A stretch of 64,000 nt of DNA. It comes from Paenactinomyces guangxiensis. Its GTDB lineage: Bacteria > Bacillota > Bacilli > Thermoactinomycetales > Thermoactinomycetaceae. Position 1 is the first letter of the stretch; every line of letters starts with the position of its first letter. Where the stretch lies: contig NZ_JAECVR010000001.1 of the NCBI RefSeq assembly GCF_016055185.1, positions 384,345 through 448,344 on the forward strand, read 5' to 3'. This document shows, piece by piece, positions 59,978 through 64,000 of this stretch. The notes beneath the pieces are model-generated. The model ran no database searches. It worked only from the letters and a program-made list of their open reading frames with translations, and was not told the DNA's origin. The translations under genes and the position numbers were made by a program.

Positions 59978-60095
59978 TTGAAGATGAAAATTTTCTAATA
60001 TGACCCACTCAGTTACAATTGTAACCTGAATATTTAATTTTTCACAAGAACAATGTTCATATTTTTTAAATATTATCACTTTTTATATTTGCAAA

Positions 60096-60138
60096 CAAAA
60101 GTAATCTCCCTGCTATATTTGCAGAGAGATTACTTTTG
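60096..60138 (-). terminator. Terminator of the beta-galactosidase gene
   Basis: CAAAAGTAATCTC (60096-60108) pairs perfectly with GAGATTACTTTTG (60126-60138). On the minus strand the stem ends in TTTTGTTTGC. It lies about 110 bases beyond the stop. Confidence 0.75.
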
Positions 60139-60244
60139 CTATTTTCGGAGCGGGCATCATCGAACTGCATCACCATTGAGATGGGTCCAGTTCGCAATCT
60201 TAAAATTTTCATCCCCGCATTTCACTTAACTGCAAAGGTATCTG

Positions 60245-64000
<3,756 letters not shown>

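Overview
This window comes from an endospore-forming, low-to-mid-GC member of the Bacillota, class Bacilli. The evidence is an alpha/beta-type SASP (38542-38781), a gamma-type SASP with two TEFASET sites (28824-29126), a complete cotJABC coat operon (38971-40054), YlbF/YlbG, a YhaN/YhaO repair pair, a PBP2 next to a DUF502 protein, strong AGGAGG ribosome sites and frequent TTG/GTG starts. A MinE beside MinD and an XPB-type helicase argue against Bacillus itself. A Thermoactinomycetaceae-like lineage would fit, but that is inference. I see no rRNA, tRNA, CRISPR array or intact transposase.

Layout. 0.2-7.1 kb: truncated haemoglobin, yhaO-yhaN, a small exported protein, fabF and greA. 8.1-17.4 kb: an amidase, a Gfo/Idh-type dehydrogenase, a large DUF2339 membrane protein, a YfhP-like membrane hydrolase, a frameshifted VanZ-like gene, a mercaptopyruvate-type sulfurtransferase and an aldehyde dehydrogenase. 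17.5-23.1 kb is a worn accessory zone: a cysteine-rich MarR regulator, two fused-looking ArsN1-type acetyltransferases, a VOC protein, a LacI tail, a half PH domain, a frameshifted PepSY gene and a glycerophosphodiesterase. 23.2-24.5 kb: czrA-czcD zinc efflux.

26.5-34.4 kb: MFS, phosphatidylserine decarboxylase, gamma-SASP, DUF502-PBP2, and two subtilases that converge with no base between their stop codons. 34.4-42.7 kb: sporulation and small-protein genes around cotJABC, a SUKH protein, an acyl-CoA synthetase, and a regulator with two Myb/SANT-like repeats. 42.7-51.4 kb: minDE without minC, a multidrug MFS, ylbG/ylbF, and an XPB helicase with a helicase-associated partner.

51.5-64 kb: a PrcB-like lipoprotein, then about 400 bases of gene-free, highly folded DNA whose minus-strand transcript would end at a strong terminator. 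I interpret this as a stand-alone structured RNA, possibly omega/HEARO-like. Next come mgtE with a CNNM-type transporter (probable Mg2+ uptake and efflux), and a quinone/thiol-stress cassette in which a Cys7 HxlR regulator is divergent from DoxX-pirin-WrbA over a clear promoter/operator. A frameshifted lipoprotein toxin with its likely immunity gene follows, then a large beta-galactosidase that runs off the right edge.

Start codons were often moved inward from the longest open frame to match a ribosome site; each case is explained. Several loci carry single-base frameshifts (VanZ, PepSY, lipoprotein toxin), which may be true decay or read error.
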